A stretch of 64,000 bases of DNA. Source: Warburgia ugandensis (taxonomy: Eukaryota > Streptophyta > Magnoliopsida > Canellales > Canellaceae). The notes under the pieces were generated by a model, which worked only from the letters and a program-made list of their open reading frames with translations, was not told the DNA's origin and did not search any database. Shown one piece after another: positions 47,520 through 60,325 of this stretch (within the stretch, counting starts at the first letter, position 1; each line of letters begins with the position of its first letter). The stretch is from positions 50,792,001-50,856,000 of the forward strand of contig CP141127.1 in the NCBI GenBank assembly GCA_035236585.1, given 5' to 3'. Both the position numbers and the translations under genes were made by a program.

Positions 47520-48162
47520 GAGATCTCATATTTTCATCTAATTAGGTGCTTCATTTTGACACTATTATGAGAGTATTATCATGGGAAGACTACTTCATAC
47601 AAATCTGGTGCCCCATGTGAGCTAGTTTTTAAACTGTATAGTGTCCATAGTCTAGCATAGATAGAAGTGATTCCTCTATATGCATAGTTGACCATTTAGA
47701 TATATAGACATGATAGACATGTCAGTCATCCTTGAGGGCTCAGACCAGTTGCCTATATGGCTTATGACGGGATGTTGTCAGCCAATTATATGATATGACA
47801 ATTTGATATTTGACACATTTCCTTATTAATTTAGATGTTTAGTACATATCTTAATTTTCAGCCTTTATATGAGTTATTGTTATTGCAAATTTGATATCGA
47901 ATGAATGATCCAATACATTTTTCTTATTTTGCATAAATGTGTGTTTTCTATTGTTTTCAAACTAACTTAGGAATTTCCTACTAAGTGATCATACTCACAT
48001 CCACCAACATTTTAGGCGAAACTCACAATGATTAGTACAACTTCTGTAAGTAGAAAAAAATAGGAAGCCAAGGAGAAAATAGAAAGAGTAGCCTTAGTTT
48101 TAGTGTAGTTGTTTTATTAAGTATTGTGGACTTGTTGTTAACTCCATTGTTGTAGGATAAAA
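47520..48162 (+). mobile_element. Possible decayed chromovirus LTR end (element J)
   Basis: Sequence style resembles the 3' part of plant chromovirus LTRs: CATACTCACATCCACCAAC then ATTTTAG (48015), 30 nt, then GTAAGTAG (48046). The text appears to continue across the LINE at 62394. No second LTR was found to prove it, so this is an inference. Confidence 0.35.
48146..48162. repeat. Candidate LINE target duplication, left copy
   Basis: ATTGTTGTAGGATAAAA here against ATTGTTGTTGATAAAA at 62378-62393: the same apart from a one-base indel and one change. The positions suit the two ends of the LINE. Confidence 0.6.
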
Positions 48163-48394
48163 AGGAGGAGAGTTTTGCAGCAAGTGCCAACTATCAAGTA
48201 AACATTTGGAAGAAGTTGAAGATGATTTCATTATTTTCTGTTCTTACTTACAAATGAATATACATTGGTATATTTGTTTAGAAATAATAAGAGAAAATAA
48301 TGAAAATCATCTTCAACTTCTTCACTTATGGAAAACCTACCATGACATGAATCGATCGTTAACATTCCCTCATGCTAAGGCATCCTCCATAAGA

Positions 48395-48578
48395 GACCTG
48401 CTACATCAGATCTCAGGTGTAGTGGAAAATGGGCAAGGGATGCTAGGGTGTTCGTTTGGAAGCGATACAGTGCATTAGATCCCAGGTGTAGTGGAAAATA
48501 AGCAAGGGCTGCTAGAGCATTCCTTCGAAAGTTATGTGCTACATCAAAACCTAGGTGTAGTGGAAAGTAGACATGGGT
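48395..48578 (+). repeat. 69-bp tandem monomers at the LINE 5' end
   Basis: AGGTGTAGTGGAAA recurs at 48415, 48484 and 48553, exactly 69 bp apart, within units that begin ACATCAGATCTC or similar. There are about two and a half copies. They lie just before the endonuclease, where a LINE promoter would be expected. Confidence 0.85.
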
Positions 48579-48624
48579 TCATGTCATGGGGGTTAAGAAG
48601 TTCTTGGGTAAATAGGCTGCTCAG

Positions 48625-48905
48625 GAGGATAAGATTTGCATTGCCACACGACATATAGGCACATTGACAGGTAAGAGTCTAAAATTAGTAGATACAATGA
48701 AATGTAGGAGAGTCACTATCACTTATATATAAGAAACTAAGTGGAAAGGGGCTAAAACTAGAGAAGTCAATGGGTATAAGATCTCGTACCTATGAAGGGA
48801 TAATAATAGAAATGGCATAGGGTTAGTGCTGGATAAAGAATTAAATGATAAAGTTGAAAATGTTAAAAGAACTAGTGATAGAATTATAGTAATAAACACT
48901 TAATA
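48625..48905 (+). pseudogene. LINE endonuclease (APE-type) remnant
   Basis: The endonuclease nicks target DNA to start insertion. Visible pieces include a HIGTLTGKSLKLVDTMK start, ETKWKGAKTREVNGYK with the catalytic Glu, and RNGIGLVLDKELNDKVENVKR. These are the typical start of plant RTE-like endonucleases. In-frame stops and a truncation after about 90 codons break it; the rest of the domain is mostly gone. Confidence 0.85.
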
Positions 48906-49689
48906 ACCTTTAAAAATGGAATCTATAAAATCCAAATAGACCTTTTTATACTTAAGAATATTGAAATATTAATGTGTAAGCATTGTAATGCGATACCTGG
49001 TGAGAGTATAACCTCACAACATGGCTTAATGGAAGTATATCTATGTTAAAAGATGGAAGAAAGGAAGCGAACTTAATAGTGTCCAAAAACTAAGTAGTGG
49101 AATGCAAAAGGGGAGAGAATAATATCGCTTAGAAATAAGTTTATGGTAGAAGGAAATTGGAAAAATGAAACAAAAGTAAATACCGTGTGTATTAATATGG
49201 TCAAGCCCCCTAAGAAAGTGGCAAAAGATTTCTTAGGAGTATCTAAAGGTAAAAAGAAATCTATAAAGGAATCTTGGCGGTGGAGTGAAAAAGTATGAAA
49301 AGTTATTAAAGAAAAAAGGGTATGTTTTAAAGCATGGTAGAAGACTAGAAATAATGAAAACTTTGAGTAATATAAGAATGCTAAAATCATTGCTAAAAGA
49401 ATAGTATGTGAGGCTAAAATCTAGCATATGATGGTCTATAATAGATTAGGATCATGAGAAGGTGAGAAAAATGAGTTTAAACTTGCAAAAATAAGAGAAC
49501 ATAATGGTAAAGACTTAGAACATGTTAAGTGTATTAGAAGTGATGACTAAAGGGTACTAGTCAAAGATGACGAGATCAAGCAAAGGTGGGAAATTTACTT
49601 TCAAAAATTGTAAAATGATAATTTTCCTAAGAATATAGGGATTGAAAGTACTATAAACCCATATAACGTTGGATATTATACATAAAACT

Positions 49690-50245
49690 GTCAGCTTAGA
49701 ATTCCTAAAGTGAAGGAGGCCTTGAGAAAGATGAAATTAGGAAATTTCCTGGGACACAATAGTATTCTAATAGAGGGTCGGAAACAAATAGGAGATAATG
49801 GAGTAGTTTGGTTAACAAAGTTGTTTACAAGGTTGTAAAATCAAAGAAAATGCTAGATGAATGGAGGAAGAGCTCTATTGTACCAATTTATAAGAATAAA
49901 GGAGCCATAAAGAGCTACACTAATTATCGAGGGAACAAACTTATGAGCCAAGCTATGAAACTTTTTGAAAAAGTGATTGAGAAGAGGTTATGACATGAGA
50001 AGAGTGTGTCGGAGAGCTAGTTTGGTTTCATGCTTTGGAGGTCTACCATGGAAGCAATTTTCCTACTTAGAGAATTGACAGAGAAATATAGGGAGAGGGG
50101 GAAGGGCCTCCATATGGTCTTTATTGTCTTATAAAAATCTTAGGATAGGGTCCCTGAGAGTTAATATGCTGGGTGTTGAGCGAGAAAGAGCTTTCACATA
50201 TGTATATAGACATAATTAAAGATCTATGTGAGGGAGAGCAGTAAC
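49690..50245 (+). pseudogene. LINE reverse transcriptase, N-terminal half
   Basis: MLDEWRKSSIVPIYKNKG and YTNYRGNKLMSQAMKLFEKVIEKRL (49808-49993) are hallmark RTE-type RT segments. They are followed by an FGFMLWRSTMEAIFLLREL piece and a HMVFIVL segment where the first catalytic Asp would be expected but the frame is broken. The sequence stops at the element G insertion, right after a VTNVR stretch, and continues at 61445. Confidence 0.9.
50241..50245. repeat. Target duplication of element G, left copy (TTAGG)
   Basis: TTAGG here and TTGGG at 61440-61444, one transition apart. Removing the insertion joins the two halves of the LINE RT in frame (VTNVR to TIARRLA). Confidence 0.85.
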
Positions 50246-52858
50246 AAATGTTAGGTGATGTAGCTTTAATATTACTTGTAAGCACACAAATCAATGTAGT
50301 ATTTTGGATATGAGAAAAGTCAATCCCATGAGGAATCCCATTGAATTTTCAATTGATTGAATCTTATTTAAATTGCTTATCTTAACAAAAGAGAGATGGG
50401 TTTTGATTAAACTAGGAATTAAAACAACATGGAATTGGCAATGTGCATCAAATTAGAAACTACAACTAAATAAAACATTTTAAAAATAAATATATTCAAT
50501 GAAATTAGAAAATTTGCTAACTAACATGCATTCAATAAAAGAAAGTAATGCAAAACTAGAATGAATGAGTCTAGGAAACTTAGAATAAGGAAAATTACTA
50601 AAAATGAAACCTTGCTAAACAAACACTTTCCTAAACCTAAAACTTTCTAAAAACAAATTATAAACTTCCTAAACTAGCCTAAGATGCAAAACAAGTAACT
50701 ACTAAAATCTAAACTTAACCTATGTAAAGAATCAACCAACAATGAACTTCAATCGCCATCCACATGACCATGAAAGTGTGTGCGCGGTTCCCGGAGTGAA
50801 AGATGGCTAGAAATTATGAATTGAAAGCTAAATAACATGAAAAATGATCAAATCACTCATTAAACAAACTAAAAAGATAAATTAGTTCCTAAAATTTTAA
50901 GCAAACAAAGTGTAGGAACTGTTGGACATTGCACATTGCACATGAAATGAAAAATTCCTGCCATATGGTGTATAAGAAATTCAAATCAAGTAAGGGATGG
51001 AAAGCAAAGTAGTAAGCAACCCTACTGCTACAATTAAACAATAACAATGCTCTTGGAACAACTTCATTCATTGACTTGAAATTACATCAAAAAGTGATGT
51101 GCATGTACGTATAGAACGAAGCTGAAAATTACACACTTTTCTTAAATAGGATTTCAACTTCAAATTGAAGATTAAACATACTCAAATGATCCCAATATAA
51201 ACTTAGATATCACGCATGTGAATTTGAGAAAGAAACTCAAAAAGAAAGATGTAAGAAAGAAGCAAAGAACAAGTGACTAGCCAAGGGGAAAACAAGGTGA
51301 TCAAAGCATGAAACAAGAGAATATTAAGATGGAAACAAAAGGGATTCAAGTTTCTAGTTCTGTTGGTAGTAACTACCAAAGAAAAGTTAACTTGGATTTT
51401 GAAGAATTAGACAAGATAAGTAAGATTTTACAAGGAAAAAAAACTCAAAGGAAAGACAAGGAAAGAAAGATGCACCTAGAACAAAGCAGCAAGAGGGATG
51501 AAAACCAACCTTGAATTGAAGTGCAAAAAAAAGAAGGAATATTGAACTTGAAGGAGGCTTGGAGTACCTTCAAGGATGAAGCAAGGTGGGTTTGGTGCAT
51601 CAAAGTTGGAGTATTTGAAGGCTTGAAAAGATGAAGGCAAGAAGGAGGTGTTGAACTATGGAGAAAGGTGTGGAATTCCAGCCTAGGATGGGGCATGGAA
51701 TTCCTCCTATGTGGGATGATGGGATGGTGGCTGGTATTTATAGATGAATTCCTTTCTTAAAAAGATAAGATTACAAAAGGAATTATAGGTAGGACTCTAA
51801 GAAAGTGGTTAGAAGGTGGAAACAGATGGATTTAGAAAGTGGGATAGGGAGGACTTTCTAAAAATAACCAAGGTGATGGCGATAAGATAGATAAGATAGG
51901 AAACATAGGATAGGAATTAGAAGTAAGAACCTAGGAGAGGAAAGTTAGGTTATTGAACGGAGATGGAAGATTAGGAGGTGGCATGTGGTGGAACTCTAAA
52001 AATGGAATTAAAAAGGGGGGAGGTATCACTTTTCAAGGAATGTGGCATCCCCACCTTGCTTAAAGTGTAATGCATGTAGGATATTGGAAAGAGAGACAAA
52101 AGAGGGGAAAAGAGAGAGAAAGATGGAAAATTTGACATGGTTTCCCTCTTGATTGGTCCACCTATACATGTGTATCTTACCATATACTAATCTCCATTAA
52201 ACTCTTCTAATTATCCCTTGAAAATCACACTTTTAGCATATCATAATTGTTTGAAATCTCCTTCAATAGTATGACTTTGTGTGGCATGGTTCTCATGTGG
52301 CTTGGTGGCTTTCTTTGATGGATTGAGTGGCTAAGTCCCTTAGCTTCAAGGCTTAAATGGCTTGGCTTACTTGGGTTTCCTTATTAGACTAGGAAACTTC
52401 ACATATGGCTCCAATTATTATGCTAATGTGGTGGAATTGCATGACTTTTTATATGGACCAATTTAGTTACCTTTAATGCTTCCAATTACTTCCTTGGACT
52501 TGATTTGCTCTCCTTAAGTTGATCTTAGCCCTTGAATTAGCTTTGGAGTATTGAAATGTAGGTCTTTGGCCCTCTTTGATCTTGATCTTTAAATCTTATC
52601 TTACTTGATCTCAGCCATTGGATTATCTTCTCAACACCTACAAAAGAGTAAACCCCCTAATTAAATCCTATAAAATTATGACAATTCACATACTTACTCT
52701 TGATTAGCTTCAGAACCTTTCAAATATCAAACTTTTGAATCATTAGCTCAGAAATGCATGTGTTATGAATTTTTGAAAAATCATTAGAATACTGCCCATA
52801 ATTTATAACACACGAACTACTAATGGGGTAATTTTTATAATAAATTGAAAACTTGTCA
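50246..52858 (-). repeat. Element G 3' LTR (Athila-like, minus strand)
   Basis: Read on the minus strand it starts TGACAAGTTTTCAATTT at 52858 and ends GCTACATCA at 50246. It is preceded by a decayed polypurine stretch (GCTAGTTGGGTGGTG). A minus-strand TATAAATA lies at 51735-51742. Related to the E 3' LTR. Confidence 0.88.
51735..51742 (-). promoter_or_regulatory. Probable TATA box, element G 3' LTR
   Basis: TATAAATA on the minus strand, about 1.1 kb from the LTR start. The matching place in the other G LTR (about 60458) reads TATATATA. Confidence 0.5.
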
Positions 52859-53631
52859 CACCACCCAACTAGCATTTTTCTAGTCTAGATCAAAACATGT
52901 GAAAAATCATGAAACAATAGTTGCCATTTTCATAGGTAGTCACAATTGCATTTAGCATATGCCGTAAGCCCTTAAACCCCTATGTTACCCCTATTTGATG
53001 AGTTAGGCCTCATGATTTATATTAAAGAATTATTGTACATTAGAACTTTATGAGCTTTAACAAATTAATAAGGATGAATGAAAAATTCCATAAGTTATCC
53101 ACATTCCAAAGTCATTTTATGACATTTATATCTTGGAGTGCAATGTCTGTATAGGCTACATGAGTATGGACTTTTAAATAGATATGCTTATACTCCATTG
53201 AAATGATGCTTTTATATGAATTCAAATTTTCAAAAAGTAGAGGTCTTTTATGAATATTTGTTAGGACAACTTTTCTTTTCTTTTGAATGTAGTGAAGTGA
53301 ATATATTTGCTATGTTTCCTTTCTCTTCACTTTTCATTTTATTCTAATACTTCTCTTTTGTTTTTGTTTTTCCATGAGGGAAAGGGTTTTCTATGTAAAT
53401 GCTTTAATATTTTTCACTTCTTAGACTTTTGTCCTTTGTTTACTTTTTCTACCATCTCTACTCATTTTAAAAGATAAGAAATGGATATTTAATTGGATTT
53501 CTTCAGTTAAGATAAATGGGTTCTTGAAAAGAAAAGGCTTACCAAGAGGCTCAAAGTGTCTAAATAATGGCATACATTACTGGGTAAGTTTTATGTCTGA
53601 AGGCTATAACAAGGGTTTCCAATATTACACA
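52859..53631 (-). mobile_element. Element G 3' noncoding region, distal part
   Basis: On the minus strand this parallels element E from about 40900 to 41983, for example a GACATAAAAC...CCCAGTA stretch near 53595. It adjoins the 3' LTR and is separated from the rest of G by solo LTR F. Confidence 0.75.
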
Positions 53632-56600
53632 TGATAAGTGTTTAATTTTTCATAAAAACCACCCAATTAGTTATTCATGTGTTATAACTTATAGAGGTAA
53701 AATATGATTTTTGACTAAAATTCGTAACACTTGCATTTTTTTCCTATTGACTCAAAAATTTAACATTTTGTAGGTCCAGAGGCTAATAGAGCCAATTATG
53801 TGATTAATAATATTTTTCTATGATTTATTTAGAGGTTTTAACTTTTTGTAGGAAGAGAGATGATGATTCGATGGCCAAGATTGATTGAGAAGAAAATAAA
53901 AGGTCAAGATGAAAAGATCAATTCCAAGCCTGAAAATCATCAATCCAACAAGAGTTCAAGCATGAAGCTCATCTTTAGGATAACAAATTCAATTAGAGGA
54001 TCCAAAGGTGCCAAAGTGGGCCCATGCATAAGCCATGCAAAGTCAACCACCTTTGCATGGGTTTCACTTAAACCACTTAGCCATATTCAAGCCATGAACA
54101 AGGAGACAATCTAAGGATTCAAGCCAACATCCAAAGCAAATGATTTGAGGCATCAAGCTAAGAAAGCCATCTAAGCCACACATGAAGCCCTCAAAAGTTA
54201 GCGATCAAAGCCACATAAGCTAAGTTAAATGGACGGCCATGATTGGAGGAAAATCCAAAGAATTATCCTTGGGATTTATGAGGATATTTTGAAGATAATT
54301 AAGGGAAAATTCACTAGGATAAGGTAGCATATTTTTAATGACTCCAATTTTGAAACATTAAAATCCCAAGTTAGTAATGAAAAGTTCAGTTTTTGAAGAT
54401 AAGGGTATTTTGGTAATTTCACTATTCACCTCGACTGAACCCAAAAATTTTATCTTCAAAATGGTACCATTAGGTGCATCTCAGAAAAAAGAATCCAACA
54501 AGACCAAAATCACCCAAAACGGAGTTAAAATGAGCAAGTTATGGCCCTTTGAAGTTCAGGGGCAAAAATGTAATTTTTACTAAAAAACGGATTTAGCCTG
54601 CAAAAAGGGCCCATTTTGATACGGGTACCCTTCCTCTTCAACCTCCTAGAGGGTTCTAGAACGGCGGTGATTGGAGGAGAAATCACCGCCATTCTGGAGG
54701 TTTCTCCACCGCCATTGAAGGGCAGTGAGAGCCCCCTCCAGAACCCTCTTATAGCTCTATAAATAGAGCTCTTGGGTGCCTCTAATGGCAGCCCAAAAGC
54801 TTGAAGAAAACCCATTTTGGAGAAGCAACCAAGAGGAGAAACAAGGAGAAAAACCTAGCAACGAGTCAGGTATGCCAAGATCCCTCAAAACCCATCTTCA
54901 CAGTAGTCCTAGGCTCAGTTTCCCTTAGTTTTTGCATGAAAAATCATGCAAAATAGAGCCCTGGAGAGTCACCAAGGACCCAGGGACGATCCCTGGGCCA
55001 CACTGGTTCGACAGGTTCAAACTAGGGTGTCTTGAGGACGCCCCGGTCCCCCAACGAAGGAAACGTTCCAGCCAGAACATAACGCGTTGACTGCGTTCGA
55101 GAAAACCAAATGGGCGCGTCCGGGGACGCGCTCGCAAAAGGAAGAGACGGGAGGGAAAATCCGGCACGTCTGTAGGTGCATGCTGCTGCATACAGCGCAC
55201 TAGCGATCCAGGATTTTTTGCTTCTTAAGAACAGCTAGGGCACATGCCACTGACGCGCAGCGCGCTAGCATTCCGCATTTCACTCTTAAAGGCCTTATGT
55301 ACATGTGACACTAAAAAGCTTATAACTTGAGATCTAAAGCTCTGATTGAGGTGCTGCAAAAGGTGTTGTGTCCGTGTCGATGACGCGAACACACCTAAAC
55401 TATAAAATCTTTGATCAAGGCCCAATCAAAGGTGGGCATGACCCTTAGAATAGGATGGTGGCGCGTGGCCGCTAGACCTTTGGAAAACTGATGATACTAA
55501 GGCCCAATTAGGATCTTAGGACACCCATAGGCATAGGGATGGACCCTTAATGCCTAAGTAATAAGACCAACTACTCTAAAACCCATAAAAGATAGATCAA
55601 ACTAACCTTGATTCCCCAAACCATGTTCAGGAGCATACGAGGACAAAGGGGTTAGCGCGACCTAGCCAGGTAGGTGCTCTATCGCTACTAGACTTTTAAA
55701 TAGAGCCATAATTGTTTTGAATGCACGTTTTAAGTATAAGTTATACGATTTGATTAGCATAACTTAATGTTATAAACGAGTTCAGCGTACATATCATAAA
55801 TGCTTTATGCATAGATATGTTTTGCAAATAATTGCATATACATTATGCATAGATATGTTTCGCAAACAATTGCATACATTGTATGATTTGTGAGCATTGA
55901 GTTCTCGAAAAATTGCATGTCCTTGAGGGTTACCAAAAGATGTTGGAGTACCCAAAAGACGGTGGGTAGGCAGTTGTGAGGGACCCAAAGAGGACAGGTT
56001 TTGAAAAAGAGATGTTTTTGCTTGTTTGATCGTATATGATTTGGGCTAGTAAGCTCGTGGGCGCTATGCTGAGAGGTTGGGGTGGCCTCCCAGCCTCTAG
56101 CACTACTAGGTGGATTGGGTACCATGCCCAAAAAGGGCATGTCCCTACGTCGACTGCATGTGGTATAGGGGGCTACCACTGGTGTCATGGCACTGGGTCG
56201 ATGTGTCATATGCCCCGTGGAGGCTGTGACGCTGTGTCCCTAGGTACCCGGGGACCACATGGCGGTGAGGTCGTGGGCATAGTTGGACCCTATGGTTTTG
56301 TAGACTTATTTGCATTGCATATGGCATGATATGAGGTTGGTCGACCATACCATACTAGATATCCATGAGTTGGATTCAATGAAGCATCTTATGCATATCA
56401 TTATGTTATGATGTATATATGATACTTTTGACTTGGTTTGTGAGATTCTTTAAGTCGTTAGTGTTTCAATTTAGCAATGGTTTTTGATATATTGAACTTG
56501 AGTGTTCAGACATGCACATGTTTCGAAAGAGCACATAATTTTAAACATCGCATGCATTATAAAACTAGTAGTGATAGGCTCCTACTGAGTATAGTATATA

Positions 56601-58841
56601 CTCACCCAATCCTCAACATTTTTCAGACACAAAGTAAACACTTAAGAGCAAGGAACGCTTGTGACAAAAGATACCCAGACTAAGTGCAAGTAAGTAAACC
56701 CCTACCTTATCTTTCAATGTTACTTTATTGTAGTTACTCTCTAATAGCTGAGGCTGTGACTAACACTTTCTTGGGAATAATGTTGATTTAAAACTTTGCC
56801 ATGGCTAGATAATTGAAAAATATGTTTTAACACTCGGGGTTTTATACAAAAGCTTGTTTTCCAAAAAGAAAAAATTTTCATGCATTTCATATTTATAAAA
56901 CAAGAGATCTCACCTTTTTATCAAATTTGCATCATATAAAACCCGGGTCATCACAATATTGACCAACAGGAAAAGATCCCTTTAATTTTTATGTTTTTCC
57001 ATATTTTTTCACTTTTTTTCTAACTTTCCACGTCACTACTAACATACATTACGAAATTCACACGCCATTCAAGAGTCCTACCTTTCTACAACTCTATCAC
57101 CTTCCTAAACTCTCATCTAAACCATCAAACCAATCCCCACTTCCTAGGAAACCACCTAGGCAACCACTTTTCCCTACCTCACCTCTCTTTCCTAACTTTT
57201 CCTATCACTCTCTTTCTTACCTCATCCCATGCACCCAACATGCTATTTACAAGGCCCTTTATGATTTTTAATGGAGAAGATTCCCTCTCCTAAAATACTA
57301 GCATTTCCCCAACTTAATAAAAAAATAAAAAAGAAAAGGGGATCCCTTTGTGGAAGAAAAAGGACGTCTCCTCCACCTTGGAGAGGACGATCTTTTCCTT
57401 CAACCCTCTTCTTACCTCCTTGATTTTAAGAATGATCTCCTTAGGTGCTGCTCATCACTCTCAAACCCTTTCACACCTCATCCTTGAGGTGTTTTCATGG
57501 TTGATTCCTTCTTCAAAACATTTAGGTTAGTTCATTGTCTATTGTAGTTCCTTATTTCTTTACTTTTGTTGTCTCATCTTTTGCTTTGCTTTGTTTGTTT
57601 TTCCATGAATAATTGCCTTCAACTTCTAAGTTTTCCTTGCTTATTCATCAATGAATCAAGTTAATTCTTATCTAGTAGTGATAGCTAAGAGAAGAAGTGA
57701 CTTAAGTCTTTGATTTCCTTCTTTGCATTCCATGTTTTCTTCTTAGAGATAGACATAGTTTTAGGTGTTCTTTTCCTTAAGTCCTATCATCATTGGACCA
57801 TTCTTTCTTTTGTTTCTCTCTTGAAATCCACTTTAATATCATAGGTGATCAGTTTGAGGGTTTTGGAATGTGTTTTAGAATAGAGTTGAATCAAGTTTCA
57901 TGTCTTCAAATAGCATGCAATTTCCAGGAATTGTATATATGTTTATGCATCTATTTTTTTTACATGTAATTTGACATTCAATCAATGAATTTCTTTGAGG
58001 ATTATTATTGCTAGTTATTACAGTAGCTATGTACATTAGGTTTTAATGATTTATGGTATTTAAAGTGCTTGATTTCATGTGTTAACTGCTTGGATATTGA
58101 AAATAGCATGATGCTGGAATTTCTAGCAACATAGTTATCATGAATGATTCGTGCTTGAAATTAGCATTTGTTACTGTTGGGTAGCTTTATTCTCTAAGGA
58201 TTTAGTTAAACTCTTAGAATGTCGACTTAATGATTAGAATAGATTGCATGATAGTTAACTATAGGTCCATCGATTTCAATTTGTGTTTACTCCATGAATC
58301 ATACGCACCATTTCATGGATCACATGCATGGTACTTGGTAGTTTTCTTTTAAGTGTTTGATTAGCTATTGTTTCCATTTAGTTTTCTTGTTTAATTGTAG
58401 TTTGATATTAGTTTAGATTGAATTAATTATTAGTTTGCATCTTAGTTCCATGCTTTAGGTTTCATGCATTCCATGTTAGCCTAAGTTGTATTCTAGTTCA
58501 TGCATTCCTTCTTGCTTAATTCCACACATGCTACTTGTTTAGTTGTTTCCAAAAGTATTACATGTTTTGATTTCTTATTTAGATCATTATTACCTTTGGT
58601 TTGTAGTTAAGAAAGTTTTGATGTTTAGGTTTAGAAAGTTATAAATTTAAAAAATTTATAATTTCATGCATTTTAGTTTCTATCATTAGTCTAGGTTAAA
58701 AATCTCATGATCTTTGACTAGGGTTAAGTAATTTAAGGATGGACTAGCCAATCACACATCCATTTGATTCCTCATGGGATTGACCTCCTCTCGTGAATTA
58801 CTACAATTGACTTATGCACTTGCGAGTTTAACTTTAAATCA
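53632..58841 (+). mobile_element. Solo LTR F (Athila family, plus strand), itself split by a C-family solo LTR
   Basis: Starts TGATAAGTGTTTAATTT and ends CTTTAAATCA. Its own sequence is 53632-54333 plus 56961-58841, about 2.6 kb. Both flanks belong to element G in the opposite orientation, and no interior sequence is present, so it is a solo LTR. The flanking 5-mers (ACACA, CAACA) agree at only three places, so the target duplication is decayed or the end is off by a few bases. Confidence 0.8.
54334..56955 (+). mobile_element. Second solo LTR of family C (2.6 kb)
   Basis: Starts TTTAATGACTCC (the canonical TG has become TT) and ends GGGTCATCACA. The perfect target duplication ATATT lies at 54329-54333 and 56956-56960. 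It contains the palindromic TATA box (54758-54765), a GC islet (about 54960-55280) and splice-like signals near 56625 and 56690. Confidence 0.95.
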
Positions 58842-59540
58842 CAACAAGATTCGATAAATATTTAGGAACAAAAGTTAATACTTCTTTTGGCTCTAGTAAA
58901 TTGACAAAAAAAATTAAAAAAATACTAAGATATCTCAAAGTTTATGTACATTAAAATATAGAATTATTTATATCCCTTAGAAGACGATAGCTCCTAATAC
59001 TCACTTGGGTATAGGTCTCCACTGATTTTCCTCTGGGTCTTTAAGTCATAACCATCATTAGCCTTGAATATGTACGATGTGTAAGACTGTTCTTAGGATT
59101 TAACTTTCATAAAACACTTGAAGACATGAATAAGATGCACAATTTAGCATATGCTTTCCTATGATGAAGTTAAAGTTGGACAAATACTAATCTTCAAAAA
59201 ATCTAATTCTCATCTTAGTAAATGAACTTTGACCTTAAAGGACTCATAAAATTTAGAAAATTATTTTTTTCAAAAATACAATAAAATTTAGAAATCCCAT
59301 GCATCATATGTACACCCCCCAACCTAAACTAAACATTGTCCCCAATGTTTTGAAGCATAGGACCCTATATGATAAATGGGTAATGCAGAACAATGAGACT
59401 CTCTACAAACCCTAAGTTGCCTCTTAGTAGGCACTAAGTTTGACATCTTTAGCTAGACATATAGATGTAGGTGTCATGGGACATGTTAAGGTGGCTCCTA
59501 GTAGATTGGTTCATCTAGCAAGGTTTCTTCCACTTCGAGG
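58842..59540 (-). mobile_element. Element G 3' noncoding region, proximal part
   Basis: The minus strand carries the G-run after pol (plus-strand ACACCCCCCAACC, about 59318) and the GAGGAAAATCAGTGGAGACC segment near 59015, both matching element E around 40432 and 40700. No gene. Confidence 0.78.
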
Positions 59541-60325
59541 TTTACCAACTCTAAATAGGGTTTCAACCTTTGCCCATTTACTTTCTAAATCTCTCCATCC
59601 TTTCTATCTTAATGGCCCAATGAGGATAAACATTACGTACTATGTAAGGTCTAGACCATCGAGATAGAAGTTTTCTAAGAAATAGACACCAAACCTTTTG
59701 TCCTATGGTGAAGGACTTGTGCAAAATATGTCTATCATGGTAGCTTTTCATGCAGTCTTTGTATATCATTGTTGACTCATATGCATCTTTCCTACACTCA
59801 TCCAACTCATCGAGTTGGAGTTTTCTATGGGTCCCAAGATTATCTAGGTCAAAATTGAGCTTTTTAATGGCCCAATATGCTTTATGCTCAAGTTCTACTA
59901 GTAAGTCTTTCCATATACCAAGAGGTAGGGTGACATGCTTATAGATGGTTTATAAGCAAAACAATAGGTCTATAAAGCATCACTAAGGTTAAAAGATTAG
60001 TCTTTCCTATATGGATTGAATTTCTTTTCTTAGATTTTCTTTATCCCCTCATTTGACACTTCTACCTATCCACTAGTCTAAGCATGATACGGGGTAGAAA
60101 TCCTATGGGTAACACCATATTTCTTCATTAAGTTCTCAAATACTTTATTACAAAAATGTTTACCCCCATCACTAACTATGTCCCTCAATGTACCAAAGTG
60201 TGCAAATATATTTTCTTTTTAGATCTTGACCACTACCTTGTGGTCATTGGTTTTACATGGTATGGTTTCCACCCACTTGGACATGTAGTCCACTCCCATA
60301 AGAATGTATAGATGTCCAAAAGAGT
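59541..60325 (-). pseudogene. pol: Element G: Athila-type integrase fragment (minus strand)
   Basis: On the minus strand the fragment begins within the catalytic core (YILMGVDYMSKWVE). It keeps the second catalytic Asp in a VSDGGKHF segment and the Glu region, with a stop in the middle of the motif. It ends with SYHDRHILHKSFTIGQKVWC and SRWSRPYIVRNVYPHWAIKI, the GPY-type C-terminus. The first catalytic Asp and everything upstream are deleted: at about 60325 the sequence joins directly to the middle of the 5' LTR. An open frame runs across this join (60219-60419) and is an accident of the deletion. Confidence 0.88.

Larger units (their letters stand above)
48163..50245 (+). mobile_element. RTE-like LINE (K), 5' part
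   Basis: A non-LTR retrotransposon, interrupted at 50245 by element G and resumed at 61445. The combined length is about 3.0 kb, normal for plant RTE elements. 5' end: tandem monomers (48395-48578). Then an endonuclease remnant (48625-48905), a diverged middle and the first half of RT (49690-50245). All frames carry stops. Boundaries rest on the candidate target duplication and on the microsatellite tail. Confidence 0.85.
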
